Notes under the pieces: generated by a model
What the model was told of the DNA's origin: nothing
The model's database searches: none
Seen by the model: only the letters and a program-made list of their open reading frames with translations
Translations under genes and position numbers: made by a program
Shown here: positions 1 through 10,589 of the stretch, piece after piece
Numbering within the stretch: the first letter of the stretch is position 1
Layout: each line of letters opens with the position of its first letter
DNA from: Gloeophyllum trabeum ATCC 11539
Taxonomy: Eukaryota > Basidiomycota > Agaricomycetes > Gloeophyllales > Gloeophyllaceae
Assembly (NCBI RefSeq): GCF_000344685.1
Contig: NW_006920415.1
Location: 145,660 to 200,013, forward strand
Length of the DNA: 54,354 bases
Reading direction: 5' to 3'

Positions 1-212
1 CGCGGCGGGCGGAGTTGGAAAGAGAGGGCTGGGATGCAAACGCAGCGGCGCACAGACGGGCACGAGTGCGATGACTGAGCTGCGAGGACGGGAAGACAGC
101 TGGAAGAAGACGGCGCGCACGAACGCGGTGGAGGAGCTGTCCGAACAAGGAGGGCGAACCCGGCGGCGGGCGGCGCGTTGATGGCGCTGTTGATTAACTT
201 CGCGCATGTGGG
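1..212 (-). other. possible 5' part of a gene cut by the window edge
   Basis: Very GC-rich stretch that stays open on the minus strand from a possible ATG at 212 to the left edge. Another minus frame is also open and reads as an Arg/Leu/Ala/Ser-rich peptide (for example RVRARRLLPAVF) resembling a mitochondrial presequence, but it has no ATG inside the window. This could be the first exon of a gene running off the left end, or chance openness in GC-rich DNA. No domain is visible. Confidence 0.25.
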
Positions 213-420
213 AAGTTGAACCTACCGGCGGTATCTGGTTGCCGAAGGTCTAGATAACTACGTGGATTCTATCGACCCGCTAAGGCCAACCTGACTCCCG
301 GTACGACCGCCGGTCTAGGGGGAAAGCAACTTTACGGCTAACTAGGCTCGACCGGCAGGTGCTTTGCTAAGGCTTATAAGCCCTGTAGTGTGGGACGTCT
401 AGGTGTAATTAGAGGAGCGC

Positions 421-452
421 GAACGCTAAGGACGGGTGGTTTAGGAGCCTGG
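421..452 (+). repeat. 32-bp direct repeat, copy 1
   Basis: Bases 421-452 recur at 1005-1036 with a single G-to-A difference (31 of 32). A third, shortened copy is part of the right arm of the fold-back element in inverted orientation (about 898-921). Confidence 0.75.
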
Positions 453-898
453 GCTGGCACAAATGTCGCCGCCGAAATCCCCGAGGCTGACTAAGCGGAC
501 GGTGGCTGAAGCCTTTCACCAGCGGTCGGCGGGCCTTCACGCAACCATTTACAACTTATTACCTTGGGATTTACCGCTCGGTGTACTTTATAGTAATGTA
601 AAAATGTTCTAACTGAATGGTATACTCATGCAATGGTTATCAGTAGTACCGAAGGCTGAATATCCGGCTGAAGAGGCATAATGGCTATAGACAAGCCCCT
701 CTGAGTGTCAGAAGTATACCAAAGGTATTTGCATTGATCTTGAACTATTTTAGCACCCGTTTATATGTGTTCTGCGTGAGCTCAACGAGGTAGATGTCGA
801 GACGCTCTCTACATCGCCCGCCAACCGCTGCTGAGAGGCTTCAGCCACCGTCCGCTTAGTCAGCCTCGGGGATTTCGGCGACGACATTTGTGCCAGCC
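452..898. repeat. fold-back element with 83-bp inverted arms
   Basis: Bases 452-534 and 816-898 are inverted copies of each other, 83 bp each with only a few mismatches, around a 281-bp A/T-richer centre. The similarity continues outward in degenerate form (about 413-451 against 899-921). No protein is encoded in the centre. This is the shape of a short non-autonomous, MITE-like element. No convincing target-site duplication was seen. Confidence 0.7.
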
Positions 899-1004
899 GT
901 CCTATAGCGTTCTCCTCCTCTTGTTCGTTCTGTATCCGGTAATAAATTAAAAATAGATTTGTATTATATAACACTGCACGTGCGCCCCAGTAAAGGAGGA
1001 GAGA

Positions 1005-1036
1005 GAACGCTAAGGACGGATGGTTTAGGAGCCTGG
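1005..1036 (+). repeat. 32-bp direct repeat, copy 2
   Basis: Matches 421-452 at 31 of 32 positions and is preceded by a similar GAGGAGAG-type tract. The two copies bracket the fold-back element, so the whole 421-1036 block may be one composite repeat. Nothing else was recognised between 1037 and the end of the MYND gene at 1217. Confidence 0.75.
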
Positions 1037-1216
1037 TTTGCCTCCCGCAGTGGCAAAGTACACAACCATTGATCCTAGAAAATTATGCGAAAAGAGGTAA
1101 TGCCACTATAATAGCTGTACGGAATAACAAGAGGTCGAACACAAGATTGACAGCTACCATACAACAACCGACCACCCGACAAGAACCAAAGACAAGTACA
1201 ACACACTCCAAGAACA

Positions 1217-2663
1217 TCAGAACGGCTGCTCCGCCAGAATCTCATCGACCTTAACTACGAGTTTACCAGGATTCTCCAACTCAGCCATGAGATACGCTTT
1301 CGCGCCCCCCACACCGCGCTTCCGCACGACGTCCTGGATGCGGTCGTACGCCGCAGGATCGCTGCTCCTCAGCACGGAGCACTTGAAGTCCTGCTTCTTG
1401 TTATAGATAAGAATGGGCGCGACAGACCTCTGGCTTCCGGGAGACCATGGCACTTGGACTTTGACGATCATGGACTTGGAGGAGAGCTTCGGCTTTGCTG
1501 GGAGGGTGGGGGTGAACTCGGGGACGGTGGGTGAGACGCCGGTGAAGGCGCGCATGAGGTCCGCCATGGGGGCCATGTGGCCGTGATTACTGTAGCTCGG
1601 GATGAGGGTGACCGTGTTGGACTTTGAGAATGGGCGGCAGTGTGGCTTGTGGGTCTTCCAGTGTTGTCCTGTTGACGTCTTGTCAGTTTAAATCTTTTAT
1701 GGTTCAGTATGATGAAATCCTTACGCTGGCACTGGGACGAACAGTACCACGACGTATGGCATGCGGAACACATCTTCAGCTTGACACCCTTGCCCGAGGC
1801 ATCGGCCTTGCAGTTATCGCATCTCTTCTCCTCCATCGGCGCCTCCACGCCCTCGCGCTTCCGCAGCCACTTCTGCACCACCGCGGTCACTTGCGGGCCG
1901 CATTGCAAAGCAAACTCATACGGGACGACCCCATCCGTGTCGCTGATATTCACGTCCGCCCCGAACTCCATGAGGACGTCTACCGCGGCGACGTGGTTGC
2001 TGTGGCTGGCCCCTTGGAGCGGGACGGCGCCGTAGCGGTCCCGGTGATTCACGTTGGCGCCGTTCTCGAGCAGGACACGGGCGAGCTCGGCCGGCACGTT
2101 GGCGTCCATCGTAGCGTGATGGAGAGCGGTGAGCCCGACGATGTCGGGGATGTCCGGGGGTGCGCCCGACGAGAGGAGGAGCTTGAGGACTTCAACGTGC
2201 TGAGGGTTCGGCCCCTCATGTGTACCTCGCTTCAGAGCGCTCGCACCTTCCACCACCAGGGTTGGGTAGCTAAGCTGGAATGGGGTCTCCCAACCGCTCA
2301 GCTCGGGGGCGATTCCGGCTTGTATGTCCTGTATTGAGAAAAGAATCCGCGGTCAATCGCTGGCGTTCCCTCCCCTCCATGTCCCAGCATTCGTACCTTC
2401 TGTACCGAGTCCAGGTCTCCGAGGTAGCAGGCCAGCCCAAAGGCGGTGATCAGACCAGGGTTAAAGTGTGAGGAATCTGGAGCTGCTCAATATCGGATGA
2501 TATACTGTCAGTTCTGTCAAAGCTCACGTATGGCATATAACTTCTTCAGCTTCTGTGCCCCGTTCTTTATGCTCAGAAATCCCGGCTGCGCAAGGATATC
2601 CCGCATTTCCTGGGGCACCATCAGGCCTCCGCTTCCAGGGAGCCGTGAAGCCATCTCTCTCAT
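1217..2663 (-). CDS. ankyrin-repeat protein with MYND zinc finger
   Basis: Four-exon model: 2663-2528, 2482-2397, 2328-1725, 1668-1217, giving 425 aa with all junctions in frame. Residues about 118-215 form ankyrin repeats (LHHA, LLENGANVNHRD, LMEFGADVN). A MYND finger lies at about 244-286: CDNC, CSAC, YCSSQCQ, then HW-THK-PHC. The last zinc ligands appear only after the 1669-1724 intron is removed, which supports the splice. The roughly 140-residue C-terminus is unassigned. MYND and ankyrin modules are protein-interaction domains, so a scaffold or regulatory role is inference. The start at 2663 is the first in-frame Met before a conserved-looking region; a further upstream exon cannot be excluded. 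It is divergent from the SDR gene, with about 1 kb between them. Confidence 0.85.
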
Positions 2664-3675
2664 ACTCCAGAGGCGTCCAGTGGACGGGAAAGGAGGATAG
2701 AAATGCAACCGCCTGATCTTGGAGGAGAGGATCCTCCCGAACCCTGGTCTCGGAACGGAGGCTTTTGTGGCGAAACAGAAGTCGTGACATACGTGGGAAG
2801 ACAATTCGGACCAGTCCGATATCGTTCCGGGCCGCCAATGTGGAGGATTTCGGCCACTTCACCTCGCTGCAACACTGAAAAAGTGTCCACTGCGATCGTA
2901 AGTATACTTGCGCCTACCGAATCCAACCGACTTATTGCTCGAATAGGATACATTTATAATTTCTGAGTAGGCATGCTCACATATGGAGAGCCCATACTTA
3001 TGAGACGTTTGAGCGCCACAGCTCCTCCTCTTCATACGTCGCCAGTGAGTGTGTTTGATTCGGAGCATGTACGCCGGAGTACGCTTCTCGGGTATAGCCG
3101 TGCCATAGCATCTAAAGGCCACATACTTAACGTCGAACTGCTACATGTCGCGTTGCAAAGAATGAGGGAAAACTCGTCCTAGGCCTGCTTCCCATCCGTG
3201 GATCTTTCGTATCGTCGGGAGGTGGGGTCAAAGCTCAGGCGGAACAAAGGGGCGTGCAGGGTCGGGAAACGTGGTCCTGGTTGCGGTGTTGTCCTCTGCA
3301 TTTCGACCAGAGTCTCTGAAGTGGTTACTCGGGCAATGTATGAACCATTCTGTTCCAGAAGAAGAGAAGACGTCAACATCGTCCAATCAGTGCTCCCTTG
3401 CAAACGGTATGGCTCTCAAGCTCTCGGTTCCTCCACAAGTCAGCCGACTCTCTGGAGCCGGGAAGTGCTCTCGTGATATCAACATGCCCGCCAACTGCCC
3501 TGGGCGTGGACTGCCTAGGGCTTCTCTTGCCTATTCTTGGGTCACCTGACCATTTCCTCCTCGGTATGAGGGACGATCCTGCATGCTATCGTATCACCAT
3601 TGTGCGGGCGTATAAAGGCAGGCGCACGTCCGGGCGATATCAACCTTGATTCCGCTCCCTTGAAGATCTCCAAAG
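2664..3675. other. intergenic, shared upstream region of two divergent genes
   Basis: About 1 kb between the MYND gene and the dehydrogenase. No gene or clear repeat was recognised. Only the TATA box of the dehydrogenase near the right end stands out. Confidence 0.5.
3611..3617 (+). promoter_or_regulatory. TATA box of the short-chain dehydrogenase
   Basis: TATAAAG 59-65 bases before the ATG at 3676, in a GC-rich context, at the spacing usual for TATA-containing fungal promoters with a short leader. Confidence 0.6.
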
Positions 3676-4889
3676 ATGTCTACTTTGAAGCCGCCGGAAC
3701 CACCTTACCCGATAGGCGTCGTCGCGGCACTCGCCCACGCCAAAGATATGTCCGTTACTCCTAAGCCGACGTTGCTAAACAGAGAATTCTCGCTGGACGA
3801 CAGAGTAGGCATCGTTACTGGCGGGAATCGGGGACTTGGTCTCGAGATGGCAATGGCATTACTGGAGGCTGGCGCGAGAGCCGTCTATTGTTTTGATCTG
3901 CCACAACAGCCCGGAGACGACTGGGAGGCGGTCAGGGATTACGTCGCGAAGATGGACCTCGGTAACGGGAAGAAAGGAGGACGGCTGGAGTACGTCAGCG
4001 CGGATGTGACCGACCAAAAGGGGATGTGGGAGAAAGCAGAGAACATAGGTGACAAGGAAGGGCGATTGGACGTGTGTATTGCGGCTGCAGGTATCTTGAA
4101 CCCTCACACCGACTGTTTGGCGTATGAGGCGGAGAAATTCAAGAAGGTCAGTGGACATTATACAGCGCTCCCGACTCGCAGTCTGCCACTGCTTGGTGCT
4201 TCCCGCACGCACAACTCTTACCGTACGAATGGGCAGGTTATCGACGTTAACGTGAATGGGGCGCTCTTCACAGCCCAAGCGGCCGGCAGACAGATGTCGA
4301 AATTTGGAATACCGGGCAGCATTATTATGATTGCATCTATGAGCGGAAGTATCACTAACCGGGTATGGGATTGTCGCGGCCATGGATTGGCGGATTGCTG
4401 AAGCGTCTTTAGGGCCACGCTTGGGTATCTTACAATACCAGCAAGTCTGCTGTCCTACAGATGGCTCGCAGTATGGCCTGCGAACTCGGCGTCAATGGCA
4501 TCAGAGTAAACACAGTTTCTCCGGGACATATCTACACGACGTACGTACCGTTCTCTCTGATCTCGCTTCGGTGGTTGTATTAATTGCTTTCCGTGCATGA
4601 CGCTCCCATCTCTGAACTATTTACTCCAGGATGACCGCAGCGTATTTTGACACGCGACCCGAGCTTGTGGACGTGCTGTCCAACGCAAACCCATTGGGAA
4701 GGATAGGCAGGCCAGACGAGGTGAGAGGTGTTATTGCCTGGCTGGCTAGTGACGCCAGTACGTTCTGCACTGGAAGCGAGTGAGTAGCTTTCGCTTCGCC
4801 TTACTTGGTTTCAGTTCTGTGGAGGGGAGTGATTCTAACAACATCGTTACTGCAGTATACTTGTAACCGGAGGCCACCACGCGTGGTAG
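3676..4889 (+). CDS. short-chain dehydrogenase/reductase (SDR)
   Basis: Five-exon model: 3676-4146, 4237-4362, 4413-4540, 4630-4779, 4856-4889; 302 aa, in frame throughout. It has the classical SDR layout: dinucleotide-binding TGGNRGLG near residue 48, AAAG-type strand (CIAAAGIL), catalytic Ser in MIASMSG (about 191) and the YNTSK catalytic pair Tyr206/Lys210, followed by RVNTVSPG and a C-terminal VTGGHHAW. The family catalyses NAD(P)H-dependent interconversion of alcohols and carbonyls. The overall motif order resembles fungal sugar-alcohol or sorbose reductases, but the substrate cannot be read from the sequence. The Tyr/Lys pair lies in exon 3, just after the 4363-4412 intron. It is probably cytosolic, since no signal peptide or membrane segment is seen. 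Confidence 0.9.
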
Positions 4890-5702
4890 TGGGCAGGGCT
4901 GTGTGAACCCACCTCGTCTCAACGGATTGCAGTCATACGGACCCCATTAGCTCTGCATCTGCCGGTAACTTACGGGAATGTGCTTGTGTCATTGGATGTG
5001 GCTGCCGAACGACGCTACTAGAAAGGTCTTGGCATTAACGCTCGGGCTTCAATCGCCTCCCGTCAGGCGACGGGGTAAGGCTGTCCATCCATTCACAGCG
5101 CCGCATTGTATTGTGAATTCAAAGCCTAGTGATTGACAGAACGGTGATATGGCTTGTCGGCTCCAGACCGCGTGCTTGATTCCTGGGTTCGGTCCGCTAT
5201 AAATTCCGACGTCGACTGTCAGCAGTTCGACTGGCGCTTACCGGTAGTGCCCCTGTAAGTTGGCATATCTTTATACGGTGGTGATTGATTGGTACTAGTA
5301 CCCTAAGTATCCTGCAGGATATCAAAATGCGCCATTTCCCGACTTGTGATTGCATGTTTGCCTGCATGTAATATGCACGATAATACTGCATGCTTGCCTT
5401 GGACTACCAACCTTCTTCTGGTAGATGTATCATATTGGAGAACACTCTTCGTGAGTCCTGTATTCATTTGCGTCCGCTGACCAAACTTTATGAACATGAT
5501 CCTTCTTCTAGTCCAGGGCGGCTGAAGATGTGCGTTCCTAAAGAGTCCCTCGTCTAGCAAGGTTGGTACCGAAGTAGTCGCTCGTACGAACGGGGATGAC
5601 CCTGGCTGCCCCCGGTGGATAACATTCACAGTCTAATGTGCCTTGGATTGAAGATCCGCGCACATGGGGTGCCGAAAGGATCTCTTGTGCGCTCGCCTTG
5701 CT
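4890..5702. other. intergenic, no gene recognised
   Basis: About 0.8 kb between the dehydrogenase and the tyrosinase relic. Short open frames on both strands have no recognisable domains, and no repeat was noticed. Confidence 0.5.
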
Positions 5703-5709
5703 TATAAAG
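5703..5709 (+). promoter_or_regulatory. TATA box of the tyrosinase relic
   Basis: TATAAAG about 70 bases upstream of the tyrosinase ATG at 5778. The promoter layout appears preserved although the gene is broken. Confidence 0.5.
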
Positions 5710-5777
5710 TCCGGTTCGTTGGTCGTACCGTCGCTTCAGCACCAGATTTCGAATTACCCCTCCAGCTATCCGCAAGC

Positions 5778-8700
5778 ATGACTCATGCACAGTACCGCAT
5801 TGTTGGCCGCAAGGCAACGGGTCTTTACGATCGGCTGTCCATCGAGGACTTGCAAGCGAAGGAACCAAGGCAGTTCTCCCTCTTCATCCTTGCTTATCTT
5901 GCTCTTCAAGGCAGGGATGACGAGTCCTCTGGATTGCTGCCGGCCAATGTCACTATCCCAGAGGCAGCTTCATTCTATCACTAGCAGCCACCCATGCAAT
6001 ACTGCACGGTAGTGTCAGTCAACAGCCAGGAAAGTGTACCACGAAGATGTGGTTTACTTATTAACCCCTCATTATTTCTTGTCTCCTCTGAAAGTCTTGA
6101 TATGGGATGTCAGGGCCACATCGGGCCCAGGAGCTGTGATATAATGCCTTTGTTATCTGTAACCTGCTATGTATCTATTGCATAAATTGTGGGCCACATT
6201 GCAGCCAAGCCGCAATGTCTGCGATGTGGCCTCCTCATTGCCTGTAGTAAGCCTCATAACATGTGATCTCAGCGTCTGACATGCCCCCCAGCTTCCTTGG
6301 TGTCACTGTCACATGACTATAGGATGCTATCATTCCCAGTGCAAGTTCTATAAAGCCCATGTGTATGTAAGTTGTGCTACAGTAGTGGGCCGTGAGCAGC
6401 AATAAGAGAGCTCATTGAGCCATGGACTGAGAACCAAAAGTGGCATCTGGGGCAAGTCACCATACCCAGACTCAGCTAATAGGACCTTGTTATTCCCATA
6501 TCTACCTTCAGTTTCCTAGTACTTCTCAATAGAGGATGAGGGTATCATGTGTCAGAATGCAAGGCTGCTATGTGGTCACCTTGGAGTCTCCATGTGAGAC
6601 ATGCAAGATTTTAAGTGGTGTCTCCCAATTTTGTAACTAAAGAAATAGCAAGAACATGTCTGGATGTTTCTGCTGCAGCTTGAACTGCACTTAGACTGGC
6701 CCGGCATTAGAGATAACTCCGAGACAATGGCTCCAGCCTTGGATTATGCAAGGAGACATACCATTGCTTACCAACTACGGGCAAGCTGTATATGCCGCTG
6801 GGTCTGTAGTGACACACTCATGGTGGGCTGTAGCCCAAATCATCGCAGTCTGGCGTGAGGAGCAAGATGGTTGAGCATCGAGCACCGGCCTCAGGCCATC
6901 CGCCGTGTCAAAGTCGCGAGACGCCACAGCTTGCCATTTACAGTAAGCCTTACCGCAAAAGTCAAATAACACCGTGGGAACGGGAACTGTCTTTTGTATT
7001 ATAGATTTGGCCGCAATACATGGTTTACCATTCGAGGTACCGGCGGGGATCCTTTTCTCCCATCCCTTCAATCTCACAGGATAAACAGGAATGGATCGGA
7101 GACAAGCGAAATGTCCCTGAGAACAGCACTGATTTCAACCCTGCGGACGGTAAGGATACTGGAGCAGTACCTTCGCGATTCGGGGGCGTGAGTGCCAGTA
7201 TTACTCTACTTCCATTCGTTGACCACCATTTTTGCTTGAAGTATTGCAACCATGGAAGCGTGGTATTTCCAACTTGGTAAGCATGGTAGGTTGCGCATTA
7301 TTGTCGTTGGTTGAGACTGCGAATTCTCCAATCATACCACTCAATCCCTTCGCCAGATGGATTTCAGGAACACCGGTAAGCATACAGGTCTGATGTTCTC
7401 CAGATTACGGAGGCTTATCGAGCACCTCAGATTCGCTCGAAGGTATACACGCCCAGATTCACGACATCCTCGGAGGAAACGGGCACATGGCTGATCCGGA
7501 CTATATACGCTATACGCTTTGCGCCTGAAGCAGAGGAGACGCGAGACTAATTTCTGCACCTTGTACAGGCCGGATTTGACCCAATGTGACTATCATGTGT
7601 CTCAACCTTGTTGTCGAGTTTCTTCCTGCATCACTGCAATGTCGACAGAATCCTCGCCGTCTGGGAGTATGTCTATCCGTAATTCAACGTAAGTTCCGGT
7701 CCTCTGCTGTGTGGCATATGTACTGACTGCTACCCTCTCAAGATTGGCAATGGATATCCGAGTCCCAACAATGACGGCAGAATCTATCCTTTCACCCAAT
7801 CTCGGGGGACTTACAATGCCGTCTACGTAAGAGTCCTCATTACGCTCCGCTTGGCCTCGCGGCAGCTCATGACCCTACTAGAACTCGCTTTTGGACCAAA
7901 GCACCGCGTTGGCTCCCTTCAGTATGGAGAACGGCAAGTACTGGACTTCCTCAGCAGCGCGTCATCTCGATTCGCTGGCCAAGGTGCCGAAATGTAAGCG
8001 ACCTCGCTCGATCGCGTTCGCGGTGGTTTTCACTGCATCTCGTACACCCCTTCCAGACTACTCGTATCCGGAAGTCGCGGGCGTCAAGGTTGACAAGAGC
8101 ATTCCCCTGTCAAAACGCATCGCCCTCCGATCCAAGCTTCGGGAATACTACGGACTCAAGCTCAAGGCGTCCGCGCCGCGGGAGCACACTCCCCTAGCAA
8201 ACTTGCCATTGTACCAGATCCCGAATGAGTCCGTCCCCGAAGGGTATTCGCTCTTGCAGGAGTTCCGTCACTTCGTTGCTGTCGTCCAGGTTGGTATGCT
8301 CGTGTCGGATGAGGGATATCAATTATACTGAGCTTATGTGTGATGCGTAGACGAACGAGTTCGCTTTCAACAGTCCGTACACGGTGAAGCTGAACTACAC
8401 GAAGCCCGGCAGGCCTGAGGAAGAAATCTTCATCGGGCTGTCTCAGTGTTCGCCAGACCCGATCACTGTGAGTATCCACATATATCTCATGACGAGTCCC
8501 TCTGATGCGTTTCGGACCAGCTGCATGTCAAGGATGCATCATGAGACGGGACGCACTGGGGTCGACCATCCGAGGCGCCATTCCAATGTACGTACCGCAA
8601 CACTGCCATGCCGGTGCGACCTGACGCACATTGTACCCCCTGTGCAGTTCGTCCGAGATCGTCATGGACGCACTGTCGGACGTGACCGGCGCACTTCTGA

Positions 8701-8999
8701 GCGAGGAGGACGTCCTGGCGCGATTCAAAGACCACCTCCGCGGCGTCATCGTGAACAAGAGCGGCGCGCCGGTCGGTGTTGCGCAGGGCGGGCCTGCGGG
8801 GCTCACGCGGGGCGGCTTGACCCACGACGATGCGCTGGACAAGTTCGCCGTCCCTGACATCACGCTCGTGTCTGCGGGGGCTGCGCGCAAGCTGGATGGA
8901 GACTTCAAGTGGATCGACTGGCAGAACCACGGGAAGGTGTTCCTCCGGGGACATCACCAGTGGACGAAGGTCAGCGCAGCCAATGCACAGTGGAGTTAA
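5778..8999 (+). pseudogene. broken tyrosinase (type-3 copper phenol oxidase)
   Basis: Exon remnants of a fungal tyrosinase are found in order: N-terminal helix (RLSIEDLQ, QFSLFILAYLAL) 5778-5975; IHGLPF at 7015; YCNHGSVVFPTW (CuA) near 7240-7278; [18 protein letters not shown] (CuB) near 7430-7490; FFLHHCNVDRILAVWE near 7620-7668; then the YPEV and C-terminal shielding-domain parts. Intact tyrosinases oxidise monophenols and diphenols to quinones for melanin synthesis. Lesions: the 5976-6814 repeat at the end of exon 1; about 130 residues missing after CuA, including the third CuA His and the usual WDW region; in-frame TAA at 7680-7682 where the family has Glu; a donor reading GA instead of GT after GHMADP (about 7508); and a one-base deletion near 8440, since the frame shifts between EIFIG and VSVFARPD. 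The lesions together make a functional product very unlikely. Confidence 0.88.
5976..6814 (+). repeat. 0.84-kb dispersed repeat, copy 1 (solo-LTR-like)
   Basis: This stretch matches 29962-30742 in the same orientation over its whole length with many small indels. Its ends are near-inverted, TATCACTA at the left and TAGTGACA at the right (TGTCACTA at the left end of the other copy). TG...CA ends, a TATA-like CTATAAAG inside and no coding capacity fit a solo LTR or a non-autonomous element. Flanking CATTC and CACTC may be a mutated 5-bp target duplication. It lies at the exon 1/intron 1 boundary of the tyrosinase relic. Confidence 0.7.
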
Positions 9000-9444
9000 C
9001 GGATGCATGGCTCTGGGAAACTTCGTGTATGTATTGCAGTGACCATGAAATGTGCCATCATCAGCTGACTACTTGTCGTGCCGTTATTTAGGATTTTTGG
9101 GTGATGCTGCCGACTGCTCCCCGTCGTAAAATTAAACGACACTCGACCAATGTCCAAACTCTTGGGCTCTTCTACGCCCTTGCAATGCCGTCCACTGAGG
9201 GATGCGGAAATGATATTCGATGTACGATATGCAATAAATACAGCGGGGGCTTCATTACAGGTAGTGGGACTTTTTCGTGATATCGTAAACGGTCTTCAGA
9301 GCCAAGGCAGAGTGCAAGCGTCTATGGGGGCAAGAAAGTCCGGATAACTGAGGTGCGAGTAATAGACTCTGGAAGGCAGTTCTGAGAAACAGATCCACCC
9401 TGACCCATCGAGCTCAAGAGCCTCACCTGGGTTGCGCACCCCTG
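9000..9444. other. intergenic, no gene recognised
   Basis: About 0.44 kb between the tyrosinase relic and the end of the small cysteine protein gene. Nothing recognisable was found. Confidence 0.4.
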
Positions 9445-9690
9445 CTATGCAAGCAGAGTCTTCAAACTGACCCTGACTCCCAGGCCCTTCTTCATCAGCT
9501 TCTGGAGCTTTGCCTTCCTCGAGACGTCCAAGCAGGCGTCGCACTCGTGCGCGTGGCGCCGCGCGGAGTCGATGATATACGTTTCGTAATCGTAGTCATT
9601 GAGCTGCGTGCGGATCATACATGAAGGGCATGAGTCGCTAAATGTCTGGAAATTGGGTTGTCTGCGGATGCTGGAGAGGAAGGAGGACAT
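9445..9690 (-). CDS. small protein with two Cys pairs, unknown family
   Basis: Uninterrupted 81-aa frame. The features that suggest a real gene are the promoter layout (TATA-like boxes about 100-120 bases upstream and a pyrimidine-rich leader directly before the ATG) and two cysteine pairs spaced like a zinc site, CPSC at about residues 21-24 and CDAC at about 50-53, with HAHE just before the second pair. The C-terminal third is basic (RKAKLQKLMKKG). No membrane segment or signal peptide. A small zinc-binding or Cys-motif protein is inference, and the family was not recognised. Confidence 0.55.
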   Translation of the reverse strand: MSSFLSSIRRQPNFQTFSDSCPSCMIRTQLNDYDYETYIIDSARRHAHECDACLDVSRKAKLQKLMKKGLGVRVSLKTLLA

Positions 9691-9790
9691 TATGGCGTGG
9701 ATGATAGCAATAGCAGAGCGGTGTAGTGTAAAGCAGGGTTGAAAGCAAAGTCGAAAGCGAGAGAACGTGAGCGGTAGAGAATGGCTAGCT

Positions 9791-9809
9791 TATAAGGTGG
9801 GGGTATATA
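9791..9809 (-). promoter_or_regulatory. TATA-like boxes of the small Cys protein
   Basis: CTTATAAG at about 9790-9797 and TATATA at 9804-9809 (read on the minus strand) lie 100-120 bases before the ATG at 9690. They are followed by a CT-rich leader. Confidence 0.45.
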
Positions 9810-10589
9810 GAGACTGGAGAGTGCTATAGGAAAGCTGCACTGTCATAGGCGATCCGGACCGCTCGGATGGTGGATGGCACGTCGCGTGTCAGCCGCTGGA
9901 ATGATCGGCTGGGGCTGAAATACGTGGGTCGCGTTGACATCACGTGCCGGGTAGGTAGAGGTCCCGTGGACCCCTCTCTGAGACCATCGGGACCTGCGTG
10001 GCTTCGCGTTCTCCGAGAGTCAACTACGTAGATTCTTTACTTTCTTCTAGTAACTCTACCCAGCTCGAACGCGTCTTGGAGGTGAGCTCAAGCTGCCTGA
10101 ATCTCTACCCTCGTTGCATCTCAGCACATATACTGATTCTTGTGAGGTGTGCACTGCCCTGTAGGCGTCCGTACCATGTGTTGCGTGCCTGCATCCCGCA
10201 TCCACAGAGCTGCGGGTGAGTCGTTATATTACCTCCACTTCCTGAATCCGTGCATAGCCTTTGGAAAGCCAGACTGCAGTGACGTCCTGACCTATGAAGC
10301 GTGGACTGACTAGTCGGTGCACAGTCGGCACCACGAGCAGAGGGCAGTCCGCTGTGCGTCAGGCCTTGCAACTGGCTCATGACACCCTGGCGCCGTATTG
10401 AACAGTGCGTCACTTCCTCTATGGAGAAGAGTATATCCAAACCATACCCAGCCACAAGTAGGCTTCCGCGACGGACTATGGGCTCGCGTGCCACATGTCG
10501 AGTCGTTGCGCCGGGGCTGCTTAGAATTTGATACAGAACCACGTCACCCACGCACCCCGGCTTCTCGTCAATAAAATATCCCCTCCCTC
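9810..10589. other. intergenic, no gene recognised
   Basis: About 0.8 kb between the start of the small Cys protein and the end of the dioxygenase. It contains only short shadow frames and no clear repeat. Confidence 0.4.

Noticed and set aside
1624..2337. 237-codon plus-strand frame
   Set aside because: Opposite strand of the ankyrin/MYND exons, which carry clear domain motifs.
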